Below, piece by piece: positions 40,467-50,930 of a stretch of DNA of 51,850 nt; position 1 is the stretch's first letter, and each line of letters opens with the position of its first letter. The notes beneath the pieces are model-generated. The model had not been told where the DNA came from, made no database searches, and worked only from the letters and a program-made list of their open reading frames with translations. Made by a program: the position numbers and the translations under genes. The stretch is from Chromera velia (lineage: Eukaryota > Sar > Chromeraceae), in NCBI GenBank assembly GCA_018398765.1, contig JAHBMJ010000147.1, forward strand, positions 1 to 51,850, written 5' to 3'.

Positions 40467-40810
40467 TGTGGGACGACGTTCAGAGTGCATGGGTGTGTGA
40501 GTGAGTCCGGCTGTTGTGCAAATGTGGGATTCAGGCATGGGCGGAGGAATGACGAAAAGGGAAGGGAAGGTTGATGAGGGAGGGTCAAGAGGTTTGTGTT
40601 TGTAACTAGGCGGGGGCACGGGGGGTTGGTTACCTCCTGGAGGACTCAGAGCGGGTCTACTTGTGTGGCGCTTTTTTTGTGTGTTTTTTTGTTTCGTCGT
40701 GCATGTTTTCTTTCCTTCGTTTCGGTCCTGAGTGGACTTTTTTGTCTTCTTTTCTTTTGTCTTTGCGACTTTTTGTCTCGTTGTGTGCTGAGTTGCGGCC
40801 ACTTGTCTTG

Positions 40811-40946
40811 ACTGGTTGATCGCCTGCCTGCCTTCTCAATTGATTGGTTGATCGCCTGCCTGCCTTCTCAATTGATTGGTTGATCGCGTGCCCTGCCTTC
40901 TCAATTGATTGGTTGATTGCCTGCCTGCCTTCTCAATTGATTGGTT
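40811..40946. repeat. Four tandem copies of a 32-bp unit
   Basis: The unit contains GATTGGTTGATCGCCTGCCT and CTTCTCAATT. The copies are nearly identical and lie just before the first mini-exon candidate at 41009. Confidence 0.9.
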
Positions 40947-41008
40947 GACTCGGACACACGAAAGGGGCCGAAGAGAGCCTGTTCGTTCACTGTCTGGCAT
41001 TCCTGCAG

Positions 41009-41622
41009 GTCGCATCGGGGACCTGGGGACTACGAGGGACTCGGGATGTGAAGGTCAGCAGACTGCCTGCAGCGTCCGGTTTCTTTTTCCGGTTTTTCTT
41101 TGGTGGAAAACTGTCACCCGCGGTCGGAGGTGTCACCCTTTGCCTATCTGTTCAGCCTCTTTATCGGGATCGTGCCCTTGTATCTGCACGGTCTCGGCGT
41201 CGGTAGTGCTGCCGCTTTCCTCTGCTCATGTCTCTCTCTTCTGTCGCTTTCTGTAGGTTCAGGCGCTCTTCTCTCTCAAGTCGTTGGATTCTATCCAGTT
41301 TTTCTGCTGCCCGTCCCTTTCCTTCTGCCCCCACTGACGTTGTCGCCTTCCCACGCTGTTTTTGTATGTTTCTGCACTTGCCCTTCCCGCAGGCTCTTTG
41401 CATCTGGAAGAGGCCTTTGCGCGACCGAGCACCATGCGCAAGGACGACATCTACACTAACCTTTTCACACAAGAGGTGGGTCAGCTGTTTATTTTTTCCG
41501 TTGCGTGTTGGAACCCCTGGCCTTTTCATTCTCCGTTTTTGCATCTTCTCCCACTCCCGTACACTGCCTGCAGGCTCAGTCCCCTTCTGACGCTTTTTTG
41601 GACGTCTACGCGAGCCCCGAAG
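41009..41622 (+). CDS. Mini-exon candidates 1-3 of the plus-strand array
   Basis: Three candidates bounded by CAG and GT: 41009-41053 (RIGDLGTTRDSGCE), 41393-41475 (SLHLEEAFARPSTMRKDDIY) and 41574-41622 (AQSPSDAFLDVYASPE). The second and third look most like ordered protein. The first and last leave phase 1. No known domain is recognised. Confidence 0.4.
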
Positions 41623-41870
41623 GTGGGTCTCTCGAGCCATGCAGTACATCAAGTCTGGTGCTTCCTTTCCTTCTTTCGCTCGCCAGTTTTCTGATTCAAT
41701 AGTTCGCGTCGATCCCCGTTTTCTTTCGCCCGGTTCCGCCTCGATCATTCTGTTCGTCCGGATTGGGCGCCTCTTGCGTGTTCTTTCAATCTGCGTGATT
41801 TTCTGTCATCTCCCTTGGTCCGCTGATCAATCAAAATACCATACGCAAGACTTGCGTTCTCTGTGTGCAG

Positions 41871-42107
41871 GGGCGAGGGTCACGATGGGAGGGAGCAAAG
41901 CGGAAGGGGGGTGTAGAGCTGCAGCAGAGTGTAGAGCCGGACGGGGTAGAGCACGAGCGGGGTGTAGAGCGGGCGCGGGGTGCAGAGTCGGAGCGGAGTG
42001 TAGAGCAAGAGCGGAGTGTAGAGTCGGAGCGCGGTGTAGAGCACGAGCGGTGTATAGAGTCAGAGCGGGGTGTAGAGCGGGAGCGGACGTCGACGCAACT
42101 TCAACAG
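41871..42107 (+). CDS. Mini-exon candidate 4 containing an 18-bp minisatellite
   Basis: Between GTGCAG and GTCTGT lie 237 bases, most of them tandem variants of an 18-bp unit (TGTAGAGCGGGAGCGGGG type). In phase 0 it encodes hexapeptides of the form GVE-x-ER; in the phase used by neighbouring candidates it encodes Cys-Arg-Ala repeats (GCRAGA). Both frames are open, so the true reading cannot be settled here. Confidence 0.45.
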
Positions 42108-42309
42108 GTCTGTTCCCGGTTCTACAGACTTGGTCGGGGAAATTTTCTGTACCGAAGGCCATGGCCAGTGACAGTCTCGTTCCGTTTGTATGCATGCATT
42201 ACTGTGAGGTTCAGCAGTTGTGGGTCACGAACGACGGTGCTGCAACGATTTGTGATCGTGGGTGCAAAGCCTTCGGTCTATTCGGTCGTCTCTTTCTTTT
42301 CGCATGCAG

Positions 42310-43686
42310 CACAGTTGCTTCCTGCTGTGCGACCCTATGCGTGCTCGTGTGACACTGTGCCTGCAGCCTGGCGGGAGGGGCTGGGCAAAACGGGACATCA
42401 AAGCGGTGCTTCGACAGGTCTGTCTTTCTGTTCATGTGCTCATTACAGCCGAAGACGTGCGCACATAGAGTAGGGCAAGGTTCTTTAACGTCTGCTCGGA
42501 ACGTCCAAGACTGCGTGACTTTCCGTTTCTCGGTGCTTCCGGATTTCAATCGGACAGCTCGCTTTCTTTCTTGCAGGCAGCGCTGCACCGACGGGTGACG
42601 GGCAGACATCGGCCACTGGGGGGCGGGAGTGCGACGTCATGGAGGCCCGTTGCTCCCCAGTCTTTCTCCGACGCAAGGAGGGCACGTTGGCAGGTCCGTC
42701 TTCGCATTCTTTCTGTACACGGGCACGCGGACGAAAAGGATTGCAGAGTACAGCACGATTCTTTAGCTTTGGACCGGACAAACGAAAGGGGCCCTAATCT
42801 TTCATATATGCCTGGCTTTACTGCAGGTTTGGTCGGGGATCTGGGGTCTCCGAAGGATCGGGGACTGGATTCGGGATGTGAAGGTCAGCGGCGAGTCTTT
42901 CCCTTTTTTCCCTGCGGTCCTTCTTCGTTTTGTGGGCACGAGAAGTGCAGAAGCAGTAGAGAACGGCAAGGCTCTTTAGCTTCTTGTCGCCCATTCTTGT
43001 CTGCCTTTCCTTTTTTTTCGTTTCCCGTCACTGCTGCACGAGAGCAGTAGAGTACCGCAACGCCCTCACGGTTTTTCGATAGAGCGCTGTCTCTGCAGGG
43101 GCCAGAATGGGCCGTCGGAGCACTTGGGAGGCGACACCGCTCCACGGGAACGGGGGGGACTCAGCCTCCCAGCGAGGCGGTGTTTGCACAGGTAGCTCGG
43201 TCCTTCTGCGGTGCACTGCCGGCTTAGGAATGTCGCGTGGGCTGCAGTCAGAACCGAGGGACAGTAATTGTGGTGCTGTACACGCCGTTGTGTAGACGGG
43301 AGAGACTTCGATGCAGTCTCCAACATCCGGGCGCATCTAGCGTCGAGCCGTGCACGAAGTCTCCTTCTATCTCTTCTCTTTGCAGGTGCGAAGATCCAGG
43401 GCAAAGCGGGAGCTGACGAGGGGAACTTGAGAGGTCTGTCTTCGCGTTTTGCCGCATGACCGCTTGTTCTTGCTACAGCTATGCAGTCGATGCAGGAATG
43501 TCTGTCTGGAATGTCGTTCCGCTTTTCTCGGTTTGTCTTTCTCCTACGAGGAATCGAAGCTCGCAAGGATTCTTGTGTTTTCTGCGTCTGCTCCGTCTTG
43601 TTCAGGCGGCTTGGTGCACCTGCGGGGCGGACAGTCGGAGTCCAAGGAGCGCGTGGGGGTGCGGGTTCCCCTCCAACACGACGACA
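42310..43686 (+). CDS. Mini-exon candidates 5-10 of the plus-strand array
   Basis: Six candidates, each CAG/…/GT and each able to begin and end in phase 1: 42310-42417, 42577-42693, 42827-42883 (GLVGDLGSPKDRGLDSGCE, a paralogue of candidate 1), 43099-43191, 43386-43433 (AKIQGKAGADEGNLR) and 43606-43686 (GLVHLRGGQSESKERVGVRV). Introns are about 130-220 bases. No transcript evidence is available, and a non-coding origin is possible. Confidence 0.38.
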
Positions 43687-44025
43687 GTACGTCGGCAGAT
43701 TTGTTTCCCTCCTTCAGTTTGCTTTCTTCAGTCTGGCCGAACAAACGCGCGAGAAATGACGTAAAGTACACCAAGGCCCTATAGCTTTGGCAGTCTGGGC
43801 GAGAAGACCCGCGATGGAAAACGAAAGAGAGTACAACAGGGTTCTTCGGCTTCCAATCGCGCAGGTCTCTCGTATGGGGGCCCCTAGTTGGGTCTTGCTC
43901 CTCTTCCCTTTTCCCCCTCTCCAGGTGTGTGCTCGTTTTCGCCCCGCCCCTCTCCGTCCGGTTGCGTTCTTTCTGGCTGTCTCCGTGTTCATGCATGAGT
44001 TCGATTCCGCCCTTTTTTCCTGCAG

Positions 44026-44148
44026 TTGGCGGGAACCCCAGGGGAGCGGGGCCACATGGCCGTCCTGGAGGTGGCGGTCCCGGCCGAGGGCTGTTCGGGG
44101 GTGCGGGTGGGGGGCGGAGAGGAGTTGAGCCTTCAAGGCCTCCCCGGG
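44026..44148 (+). CDS. Mini-exon candidate 11
   Basis: Bounded by CCTGCAG and GTACGT, 123 bases. Phase 0 gives HMAVLEVAVPAEGCSGVRVG, which looks protein-like; the phase of the preceding candidates gives a Gly/Arg/Pro-rich peptide. I cannot decide between them. Confidence 0.35.
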
Positions 44149-44272
44149 GTACGTTGGTCAGCGGGTGTCTTTTGCATCTTCCGCGTACGCGGTCCGCACG
44201 CCCATTACTTCCGGCTCGGGACTCTCTCTTGCTCTTTGACTGCATTCCGTCTCTCGTTTTTCCTGCTTGCAG

Positions 44273-45191
44273 GTCTTGAGCAGCTTCGGGGTGGGCGTGA
44301 TGGCTGTGACGCGAATCGGGCGTCGAAGCTCCAGAACACGGTGAGTCGGCTGCCTCTATCCCTTGTGTTCGCTAGGTCGTACGCTGTCGCGTTGCACACT
44401 GTGCTTCTTTCTCTTCTGTGCAGCAGTTCCGCGACGTTGTGCGAGGAGGCGAGCCGTTCCAGGAGCGTCAGGGTGTGGACACCGACGTTGCCGCAGTCGA
44501 TTTTCCGTTGGTTCGGTGAGCAGTCGTCGCGACTCCAGGTGGCCGTCCGTTAGCGTCCCTGGTCCTATAGATCCTCCGCTGTTCTCATCTCATCGATCTG
44601 GCTGTCAGTTTTCATAGCTCTATTTCCCGTCTCTGTACGTGGATTTTGATCTCTCTGCCTGGTTTCGATCTCTCTTCCGCGCTTTGCTGCATTCATGGTC
44701 GGACCAGACGGTGTGCCGGATTGGATGCGTGTGTAAGCTCGTTCACGTGGCTGAAGGTGGATCGCGTCCGTACGTGGTTTCGATCTCTCTTCCGCGCTGC
44801 GCTTGGCTGCATACATGGTCGGATTGATGTCCTTCGTATTTTATTCATGGCCTTCATGTGCGCATTAGATCTGCTCTCCCATTTCCGCTGGCGTGTCGAG
44901 ATTGTTTCTGGCTCGAGACCACTGTTTGACAGCGTTTTGTCCCCAACCGTCTTTGTTTGCCTGCAGGTCTCGAACAACGTCTGGGCGGGCGTGATGGCTG
45001 CGACGCGAGACTGGCATCGGAACTCGAGAACGCGCCGGTGAGTCGGCGGCCTCTGCTCCGCTTCCTTTGTGGAGCTACACTCTTTCTTTTGACATCGGAT
45101 TCCTTCTTTTTCTTCTCTCTGCAGCTCTGCCGTTTCCGTGTGCGAGGAGGGGGGCCACTCGAGAAGGGGGGGGACACCGGCGTTGCCGCAG
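44273..45191 (+). CDS. Mini-exon candidates 12-15: a duplicated exon pair
   Basis: Two exon-intron-exon blocks are paralogous. Copy A: 44273-44340 (GLEQLRGGRDGCDANRASK) and 44424-44495. Copy B: 44967-45037 (GLEQRLGGRDGCDARLASE) and 45125-45191. Donors, acceptors and intron starts (GTGAGTCGGC) are conserved. Copy A has lost one G at its second donor (GCCGCAGTC versus GCCGCAGGTC), so its splicing may be altered. Between the copies, 44634-44703 and 44770-44824 are a further duplication. Confidence 0.45.
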
Positions 45192-45317
45192 GTCAGTGTT
45201 TGTCCGCCGGTTACTAGTCGTTCAGACTCCAGTTTGCGTGAGCAGTCCGATCGATCCTCATCACACCTCGTCGTGGTTTTTGCGTTGGCTCTCTGCCTCT
45301 CGTTCTTCCCTCCCCAG

Positions 45318-45843
45318 CCGTTTCCACTCCATTCCGTCGGTGTGCATCCTGTCGTTGCTGCTCGCGTGCGGGCTGCGGAGTGGACGCTGTCGAACAAGAT
45401 GAAGAACCGGCTCGCCCACGCGTACAATGGGAATTCGACAAGCCTCGAGCAGGCCAAGAGGAAACTGGGAGACGGCAATCCTCCGTTCCCCTTTGACGAT
45501 CTCCCCACCGACCGGAATGACAACCTTTGGAGCCAAATCCAGGAGAAATACAAGCTGACCCTTCCCGAGCTTTCCGCCTTAAAGAACGAGCGCTGCCCCG
45601 CCCCCAGCTCCGGTCAGTCAATGCAGGCTTGCCCCAACATTTCTCCATCTCTTCATACAATCTCAGAGGCTGAAGAGAAGAAACTGTGTCAAGAGTTCGT
45701 TCGCCGGAGAGAAGATCTGGCCTACGCCCTCGGAAGTGTCAACAGGGAGGATGCGTCCACCTTTGCCGGATTTTCTGACTACACAACCGATATAGCCAGG
45801 GAGAATTTTGTCAGGGGCACCTTTCCACCTGAGCACTCGCAAG
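45318..45843 (+). CDS. PD-(D/E)XK nuclease/kinase gene, upstream exon
   Basis: After an acceptor TTCCCTCCCCAG the frame runs to CACTCGCAAG/GTTGGT, leaving one base. It contains MKNRLAHAYNGNSTSLEQAK, FDDLPTDRNDNLWSQIQEKY and a Glu/Arg-rich helix EAEEKKLCQEFVRRREDLAY. The frame is open upstream to 45138, so the true start may be an ATG at 45138 or 45399, or this exon may follow the mini-exon array. The N-terminal domain is not one I recognise. Confidence 0.72.
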
Positions 45844-46284
45844 GTTGGTCAGCAGCTGAACGATTTCTGCAATAGGCCCACAGGGTCCATTCTCTGTGAA
45901 CTAACGCATGAAGTCATCCCGGCCGTCTCTCCTCGTCTCACCCCGAAATTTCTCTAGCATACATACAGCAAGGTTCTTTAGCTTCCAGTCGCACAGTTCT
46001 CTTGTATTGGGTTCTGCGCTTGAGGCCTCCGGGTGTTCGGTGCAAAGGCGTGGTGTTTGGTGCAAGACCTCCGGGCGTTCAGTTCATGGACGTGACGTGA
46101 CGTGGCTGAGACCGACACGTGAAGTCAGAAAGGAGGGGTCTTAAGATGTCTCAACGTGTGAGTGTCTGCGGGGGCCGTGCCGAACGAAACATTCTCCATC
46201 ATACATTCGACATTCCCATGACCGAGGTCATTTTGTTTTATTTCTTCTTCTTCCTCCCCCTCCTTTTCCTCTTCTTTATTGCAG
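45844..46284 (+). other. Intron of the nuclease/kinase gene
   Basis: A 441-base GT-AG intron with a long pyrimidine tract before TTATTGCAG. It carries one copy of the recurrent motif AGCAAGGTTCTTTAG (near 45966), which also occurs in introns of the mini-exon array. Removing it joins Gly codon halves G/GA, giving EHSQ/GHNDALVEKVDK. Confidence 0.85.
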
Positions 46285-47786
46285 GACATAATGATGCTCT
46301 GGTGGAAAAGGTGGACAAGGTTTACGGGCAGTTGTCACATCTTTCTGCGCTTCCGGCCGAGATGGCACGTCTCGCTCTGCATCTGGAAGCGAAGGAACTC
46401 TCCACGCCTCTCACCCCGGCTGAAGTCGGTAGAAACACGCTGGCGCGCTTGGAGCGCACAAAAAATGTGATTGACTTCAGGCCGCCAAAGGAACCACCGC
46501 CAAACGCCGTTTTGGGTCCCTTGGCCTCAGAAAGTGACGCGAGGAAATTGAAGGACAGTCAGACTGAGAAAAGAGTCGTCGCCATTTCTACGCGGTGCCT
46601 CTCTCGCGTTTTTGAGGATAGTGACATGGGGGTCTTGGTCAACTCGGAAGACTTCGTGTGGCTCGGTCCCCCTGAACATCCCGAATCGAGGAAGAAGGCT
46701 GACCTGTTTCTGTGTAATCCGGCTGTGTACGCTCCGAGAGACCCGCCAAAGAGCGACGACGGAACGTCTGAACGAAGTGACTCCTATAAGTTCGGAGTGC
46801 TCGCAGACTGGGATCTGCGAGACTCTGTCGGCGCACTCTTCGAAGCCAAGAAAGATGAGAAGCCTGACAATGCAGCACTGGGCGAGCTGGTCAACTATGC
46901 AACCAAGTTGGTAGAGGGCCTTGGACAGAGGGAGAAATCGGAACTTGTGCTACGAGGCGCGGTATTCGGTCGCTTGGAAATCTGGTTTGCGGAGTTTGAA
47001 GAAGGTGTGTGTTCCAGAATCGTGAAGCTGAAATGGACGGATGAAGGGTCCCTCCAATACGCTCGCGACTTCTTTGCGCCTGCGATGAAAAGCCCTTGGA
47101 TGAAAACTCTTGGGGATATCAGAAAGGAGGCGGGAGTCTCTTTTGCCCATGACAAGGGACAAAAGGGTCGAGGAGCATTTCTCGGCAGGGGGGGGTTTGG
47201 CCGTGTTTTTGCTGTGAATCACGGTTCTTTCAGCTCACCCTCAGCGAGTCAATCGACACTCAAGGCGCTGAAAATTGTCAGGGGGGAGAACAGTGGCAGG
47301 GACTTAGTAGCCGAGCGTGAGCGTCTCGTTTGTGCTGCCCGAAAGTGCGAGGGGACGGTCGTGGCCGTGGCGTCCAAAGTCTTGTATTGTACAGATGGGG
47401 CAGAGCTCCTTCTCGATGAAGTCGGGCAATCGGTTTTGGCAGAGAACAGACAGCACCTCACTCCATCCTGTCTGGACGCCCTGTGCACCCTTCACAAGGC
47501 CGGCGTGGTACATGGAGATCCCCGGCTGCACAATATTGTCAAAGTCGAAGGCGGCTTGAAGTGGATCGACCCTCGGGAAAGCCAAGAAGGTGTCGATGAC
47601 CCAGCGAAACTTTTCGAACATGACATGAAGGTCCTCTGTTCTTCGCTGCTGGGGTTAACTGCATTGAGGTTGGACGCTCTTCCTCACACAGTGTCTGAGT
47701 CAATCAAGAAATACATCGATGCCAATGCAAAAGACGCTGCTGACGTGATTGCAAAGGTCGCTGAATATCTTCGACAAAGATCCTGA
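46285..47786 (+). CDS. Nuclease-like domain fused to a divergent protein kinase (Crinkler/RHS-type effector architecture)
   Basis: A terminal exon of about 500 codons ending TGA. First part: a helical region (LPAEMARLALHLEAKELS). Middle: a PD-(D/E)XK-like fold with KKADLFLCNP (Asp), LFEAKK (the E-x-K element, about 46837-46852), a following helix LGELVNYATKLVEGL and strand GAVFGRLEIWFAEF. Last part: a protein kinase with Gly-rich loop LGRGGFGRVFAV (about 47180), lysine strand LKALKIV, catalytic loop VVHGDPRLHNIV (Asp and Asn kept; HRD reads HGD; 47508-47543) and metal-binding WIDPRE in place of DFG. Fusions of restriction-endonuclease-like and kinase domains are known in Crinkler/RHS-type eukaryotic effectors. 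Whether this one acts in the cell, on other organisms or as a mobile-element relic is unknown. Confidence 0.75.
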
Positions 47787-50350
47787 ACGCAGATCTAGGC
47801 ACAGGAACAAGACAAGCGCTTTCAATTCGTCTCTTACCGCCGCTCAGCATTGCTGCTTCAGACCGCCCGGGGCGCTTGTCACACTGTATGCTAACGGAGT
47901 AGGACAAGGTATACCTAAACTTGAGTGTCACAGATCAGCTTTTCCCGTCTATAATAATATTCATCAGTTCCAATCCTAGGCTTTTTCTAGCTGTCATTGT
48001 GCACCTGGGACTAGCTAGGACCTATAGGTTAGGACTTATCCAAAACTTGAAGGCTATAGGACTGTTTTTAAACAGTGCTTTAATATAAGCTTTACTACCA
48101 TGGGCGACAAAAGTATTGTATATTTTTTTGTGGAGTTGGCGAAGATTCGTTTTTGAAGTTGACACTGGATCAAGCAGGCTAGAATAGAAGTAGATACAGC
48201 ATAAAGTATTACTTTAAAGTAATTGGCTTTATACGTCCTCAATTAGCAAAGCTAGATTGAATTATAAATTTATGTCTTACTTTTTATAGGCTTGGTCGAT
48301 CGGTCACTTCAGAAAAAATAAGTTTACTTATATTTGAGACACATTCTCCCCACAACCCCTAATTAACACCTGATTGAAACTGTTATAGCTTACTAATTTA
48401 ATTGTATAAATGTTTACTTCTTGTTATATTTCATTGGCGCTAGAGAGATCAAAAGATGAGTATACAAAACTTATGTCGCCCATGGTAGTAATAGTACTTA
48501 GGGCATGCAAACGCGTTACTGGCCAGGAGGAACTTTATTCAAGTTATTTGAACTATTTACTAGTCTGGCTCGGTCTACTCTAGGGTCTACTACTACCGTG
48601 TGGTAGCTCTAGGTCTGGCTCAGACTAGCACCATCGATCATCCTACCTAGTCTGAGTACCCTATACTAGTGGGCAACGTTGCTAGTACCGTGGGCCGGAC
48701 CCCCAGGGGCAGTTTTAGGGCTAGCTTTAGGGTTAGCTATACTGAATGCAAGAGCCCTGACAGTGCCAGAGACTGCTCATTAAAGGGAATGAGACTGGGC
48801 TTTCCTTTAAGTTCAAGTTAGCCTTCAAGCAGGGGGACTGGGCAAACCTGGTCTCCATCATAGAAAGGAGAGAGGGAAGGCAGGGGAGACAAGGAATGCA
48901 TGGGAGCGTGTCTTTTCCTCCGTCCGTGAAGCAACAGCTAGTGAGCGTTAGAGCAACTCAGTGCTAGGCTATAGCTTCACCTATATCTGATCTCGATCTT
49001 GTGGCCTCATCAACAGAAGGAGTATCAGTGTATGGTCTTGCTGCTTAGCCTCTAGATAGGCCAGTTTGATGCAGTATTTTCTGTTTGATTGCATTAATTT
49101 GTGCATGTTCTATCGATCCGACATGCGTGCTGCATGCATGTGCATGCATTTTTGTGTTACCTGCTTTCGCTTTGCGTGTAGGCCATGAAGCTTCGACTTG
49201 GCGTGGATTGACTTGACTTTGCTGGTGCCACTTTACGCCGTCTGCCTGCCTGACCAACTTTCAGAAGGAGAATAGTAGCAGTCAACGTTTTGCAAAATTA
49301 GTTCTCGGAAGCTTAGTGGAGGGGAGGAGGGGCTCATGGTCTCCCTTAGTAGAACCTCTCGCCAAGTAGTTCTTGTCTTCCCCTGGGGCAGTTTTCCACC
49401 CTTTGTTGCGCGCCATTGTTGGAGGGGGGGCAAACCATGAGGGGAGGGTTGAATCAATTTGCAAAGCCTGTGAAGAGAGAAGTTGGAAGAAATTGATTGA
49501 TGATCCAATTCACCGTCTGACAACTTGTGTCCGAACGGAGGTACTGCGGGGGAGACTGAGTGATCTCTGGTATAGGCGACTGGAGCGTATGTCAATAGAG
49601 GAAGTATGTGAGCACGGAGAGAGATAGGAAGCCCAGGGGGGTAGGGGGGTGGGGCAGGCCGAGGAGCGGGTAAGGCGGTACTTCTCACTTCTTCTTCAGA
49701 GGGACGCCCAAAAGGCCAGTACCCTCATTGCTGCATGTCTAAGACCGGACTGATCAATTCTGGGGAGCAGTGGTTTGCTAGCTAGTAGGCCTAAAGTTCG
49801 GCCGCTTTAAGTGAGCATTCGCTAGCGTGCTCCTAGCTTGCAATATGACATGAATGCTCACAAACTGCCTTTTGCCATTAAGACATGATAGCTGGCGGCC
49901 GGGGTTAAGTCATCTCATCATCAGTGATCGTACCAGGAGGCTAGCCAGAAGGGCTTTACTATGGCTAGTACTGTGGTACTTCGCTCATAGTAGTCTAGAT
50001 AGTAATCGTTTGACAGATATGATATTTGCTTCATACGTGTGTATCTCTGACACGGTATAGCCAGTAACACAGTACAGCTCCCTTTATTCCGACTCGGAGT
50101 CAAGCATGCTGCATACATAAATTCTCCTTCGTTGCATTGCTTTCAATCAGTCTGGACACTGAAAGCAGTCCTCCCGCCCTTTAATTTAACTTCTATTATT
50201 TAAGCGACCTTCTACCAGCCCCAGTAAGGCTTGAAGAAACCTGCAGATATCCACGTTAGAAGAAGTATGTGATAAGGGGCTGGTTTGCTATCGCGGAGAA
50301 CCTGAGCAGCACAACTTGAATGTAGGAGGGCGTGCTGATCTTCTCGTTTT
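47787..50350. other. AT-rich gene-free stretch
   Basis: After the nuclease/kinase stop the composition falls. No long conserved frame exists; an 84-codon frame at 49373-49627 has no recognisable domain. A short TAGGGCTAGC/TAGGGTTAGC repeat lies near 48715-48740. No RNA gene was recognised. Confidence 0.65.
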
Positions 50351-50369
50351 GGCTTTCGGAGGAGTAGGG

Positions 50370-50930
50370 CATGTGAAACCTAGGTTTACATATGCAGAGA
50401 ATTTCTCTTTAAATTTTGACTACCTCCCTGACATTACCAGTCATTTGAAAGAAAAACGTTCAAGTTCATCTATGAATACGACTTTTTCTTTCAAAAACTA
50501 ATCTGCGTTTGCGGCCTAAACTTTCAAGATACTGTCCGCACATGTGGCACAGAGTTTCAAGATATAGTGCATGGAGAAAAACTATTCGCAAGAGCAAATT
50601 AAACATAAAATTCAAGTGGCTTGTAGTGTCAGGAACCTCCTTGAACCTAAGTGTCACTTAAAAAAATATAATCAAGATGATCTCTATGTGCGGCATTGTT
50701 TTTCAAGAGACCGTCCACGCCTACGGCGTAGATGGTCAAAACACCGTTCAACTATGCGGCTTTGGCTTTCAAAACACCGTAAATGATCCGCACCTACGGC
50801 GCGGACTTTTAAGCTTATCCAAAAATGCGGTTTGAACTTTTAAGTGGTAGTTAGGTTCAGGGAGGTCGTGTCAGGGAGGTCATTTGACAAAAAAAAATAT
50901 GCAAACCTAGATGTAAACCCAGTTTTTTTC
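50370..50930. repeat. Possible inverted-repeat element
   Basis: The left end (about 50376-50450) contains GGTTTACAT, then GACTACCTCCCTGACATTACC. The right end, reverse-complemented (about 50850-50925), contains GGGTTTACAT, then ATGACCTCCCTGACACGACC. The interior repeats CCGCACCTACGGCG-like words. It could be a decayed non-autonomous DNA transposon; no target duplication was found by eye. Confidence 0.4.

Noticed and set aside
43544..44245. 233-codon minus-strand frame opposite the mini-exon array
   Set aside because: Pro/Gly/Arg-rich shadow of GC-rich plus-strand exons; it ignores their conserved splice sites.
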